DNA from: Rickettsiales bacterium TMED211
GTDB lineage: Bacteria; Pseudomonadota; Alphaproteobacteria; TMED127
Assembly (NCBI GenBank): GCA_002169685.1
Contig: NHJI01000061.1
Span: 1 to 6,319, forward strand
DNA length: 6,319 nucleotides
Direction of reading: 5' to 3'
The notes below the pieces were generated by a model. The model saw only the letters and a list, made by a program, of their open reading frames with translations. It was not told where the DNA came from and did no database searches. The translations under genes were made by a program, and so were the position numbers. Positions 5,474 through 6,319 of this stretch are shown in pieces. Position 1 is the stretch's first letter; every line of letters starts with the position of its first letter.

Positions 5474-6319
5474 TTTTAACTCTTTAAAATTAGTTAACTT
5501 TTCTATAATATACCCTGCCCTCAAACATGTTTCTTCATCAAATGGCTTTGATATGATTTGGAGGCCAATAGGTAATCCATCACTATTAAGACCGGAAGGA
5601 ATAGATACAGCAGGTAAACCTGCTAAACTTGCTGGAACAGTCAATACATCATTCAGATACATTTCTAAAGGATCATTTTGTTTTTCATTTAACCCAAAAG
5701 CAACTCCAGGAGTTGTAGGAGTTAAAATAAAGTCACATTTTTTAAATGCTTTCAAAAAATCATCTGAAATTAATTGTCTTACCTTTAATGCCTTTAAGTA
5801 ATAGGCATCATAATAGCCAGCCGATAAAACATATGTGCCAATCATTATTCTTCTTTTTACCTCATTTCCGAAACCTGCAGCTCTAGTATTCTTATATAAT
5901 TCTTCTAAATCTTGTCCTTTTTCTCTTAAACCAAAACGAATCCCATCGTATCTTGCTAGATTAGCTGAAGCCTCTGCCGGTGCTATGATATAATAAGTTG
6001 GCAAAGCAAAACTTGAATGGGGTAAACTAATTTCAATTACCGAGGCACCTTCAGATTTTAACCAATTTATTCCTTGCTCCCAATTTTTTTGTATTTCTGG
6101 GTTTAATCCATCTATTTTATATTCTTTAGGTATCCCACATATTTTACCCTTTACACCTAGCTTAACTAATTCAGGAAAATCAGGAATACTAGTCTTAGAA
6201 CTTGTTGAGTCCTTTGAATCATAACTACACATAGATTTCAGCATTATTGAAGAATCTACAACATTTTTAGTTATTGGACCTGCTTGATCCAAAGAAGAAG
6301 CAAAGGCGACCATTCCAAA
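5471..6319 (-). CDS. gatA: Glutamyl-tRNA(Gln) amidotransferase subunit A, C-terminal part (partial at right edge)
   Basis: GatA is the amidase subunit of GatCAB; it hydrolyses glutamine to supply ammonia for GatB. The reading frame is open to the right edge: the bases before the internal Met at 6313 encode Phe-Gly, giving [15 protein letters not shown], the conserved segment that normally lies about 200 residues into GatA. The gene therefore starts outside the window and that Met is not the true start. The visible 282 or so residues include [14 protein letters not shown], the [19 protein letters not shown] region, [20 protein letters not shown] and a normal C-terminal helix. The Ser-cisSer-Lys catalytic residues (the GGSSGG region) lie just upstream, beyond the edge. 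It couples to gatB by the TAATG overlap; gatC is likely upstream but not visible. Confidence 0.97.
   Translation of the reverse strand, partial: FGMVAFASSLDQAGPITKNVVDSSIMLKSMCSYDSKDSTSSKTSIPDFPELVKLGVKGKICGIPKEYKIDGLNPEIQKNWEQGINWLKSEGASVIEISLPHSSFALPTYYIIAPAEASANLARYDGIRFGLREKGQDLEELYKNTRAAGFGNEVKRRIMIGTYVLSAGYYDAYYLKALKVRQLISDDFLKAFKKCDFILTPTTPGVAFGLNEKQNDPLEMYLNDVLTVPASLAGLPAVSIPSGLNSDGLPIGLQIISKPFDEETCLRAGYIIEKLTNFKELK

Noticed and set aside
5403..5801. Plus-strand ORF of 132 codons
   Set aside because: It is a shadow opposite the gatB start and gatA 3' end, with no independent support.
6311..6313. Met codon at 6313 as the start of a 280-residue gatA
   Set aside because: The frame continues upstream to the edge, and the Met sits inside the conserved AFASSLDQ segment found mid-protein in GatA, so the gene is cut by the window.

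Overview
The window is very AT-rich, coding-dense DNA with short intergenic gaps and several overlapping or nearly touching genes. Gene content and protein style (bacterial GatA/GatB, a CCA-encoding tRNA-Ser, an alphaproteobacterial-type photolyase-like protein, a MAPEG protein) fit a streamlined, probably marine alphaproteobacterium of the SAR11 / HIMB59 / AEGEAN-169 kind. That placement is inferred from composition and protein resemblance only; no search was run.

Layout from right to left, following transcription on the minus strand. (1) The 3' part of gatA (open at the right edge) and complete gatB overlap by one base (TAATG). They encode two subunits of the tRNA-dependent amidotransferase GatCAB. 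(2) A complete tRNA-Ser(GCU) gene follows only 7 bp after the gatB stop. (3) After 30 bp with no visible terminator comes a 377-residue protein. It has the FAD-binding helical domain of photolyases at its N-terminus, no N-terminal antenna domain, and an unassigned C-terminal domain. (4) A single plus-strand gene, a four-helix MAPEG-family membrane protein, converges on it. (5) Divergent from the MAPEG gene across a 56-bp spacer, a minus-strand pair begins: a full-length class I-type CPD photolyase with an intact tryptophan triad. It overlaps by 8 bases (ATGTCTAA) a second photolyase-family gene of the DPRP / FeS-BCP type (COG3046-like), which runs off the left edge after 268 residues.

The unusual feature is three deeply different members of the photolyase/cryptochrome superfamily within about 3.9 kb: a classical CPD photolyase, a probable iron-sulfur DPRP-type photolyase, and an antenna-less FAD-domain protein with a new C-terminal half. 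A putative detoxification-type membrane protein lies among them. This looks like a compact light-dependent DNA-repair or light-sensing island attached to the 3' end of the gat/tRNA housekeeping operon, as expected for a sunlit surface-water bacterium. The repair chemistry of the CPD photolyase is well supported. The roles of the other two flavoproteins, and any cooperation among the three, are inference.

There is no stretch over 300 bp without a gene. I saw no CRISPR array, insertion sequence, riboswitch or convincing intrinsic terminator.
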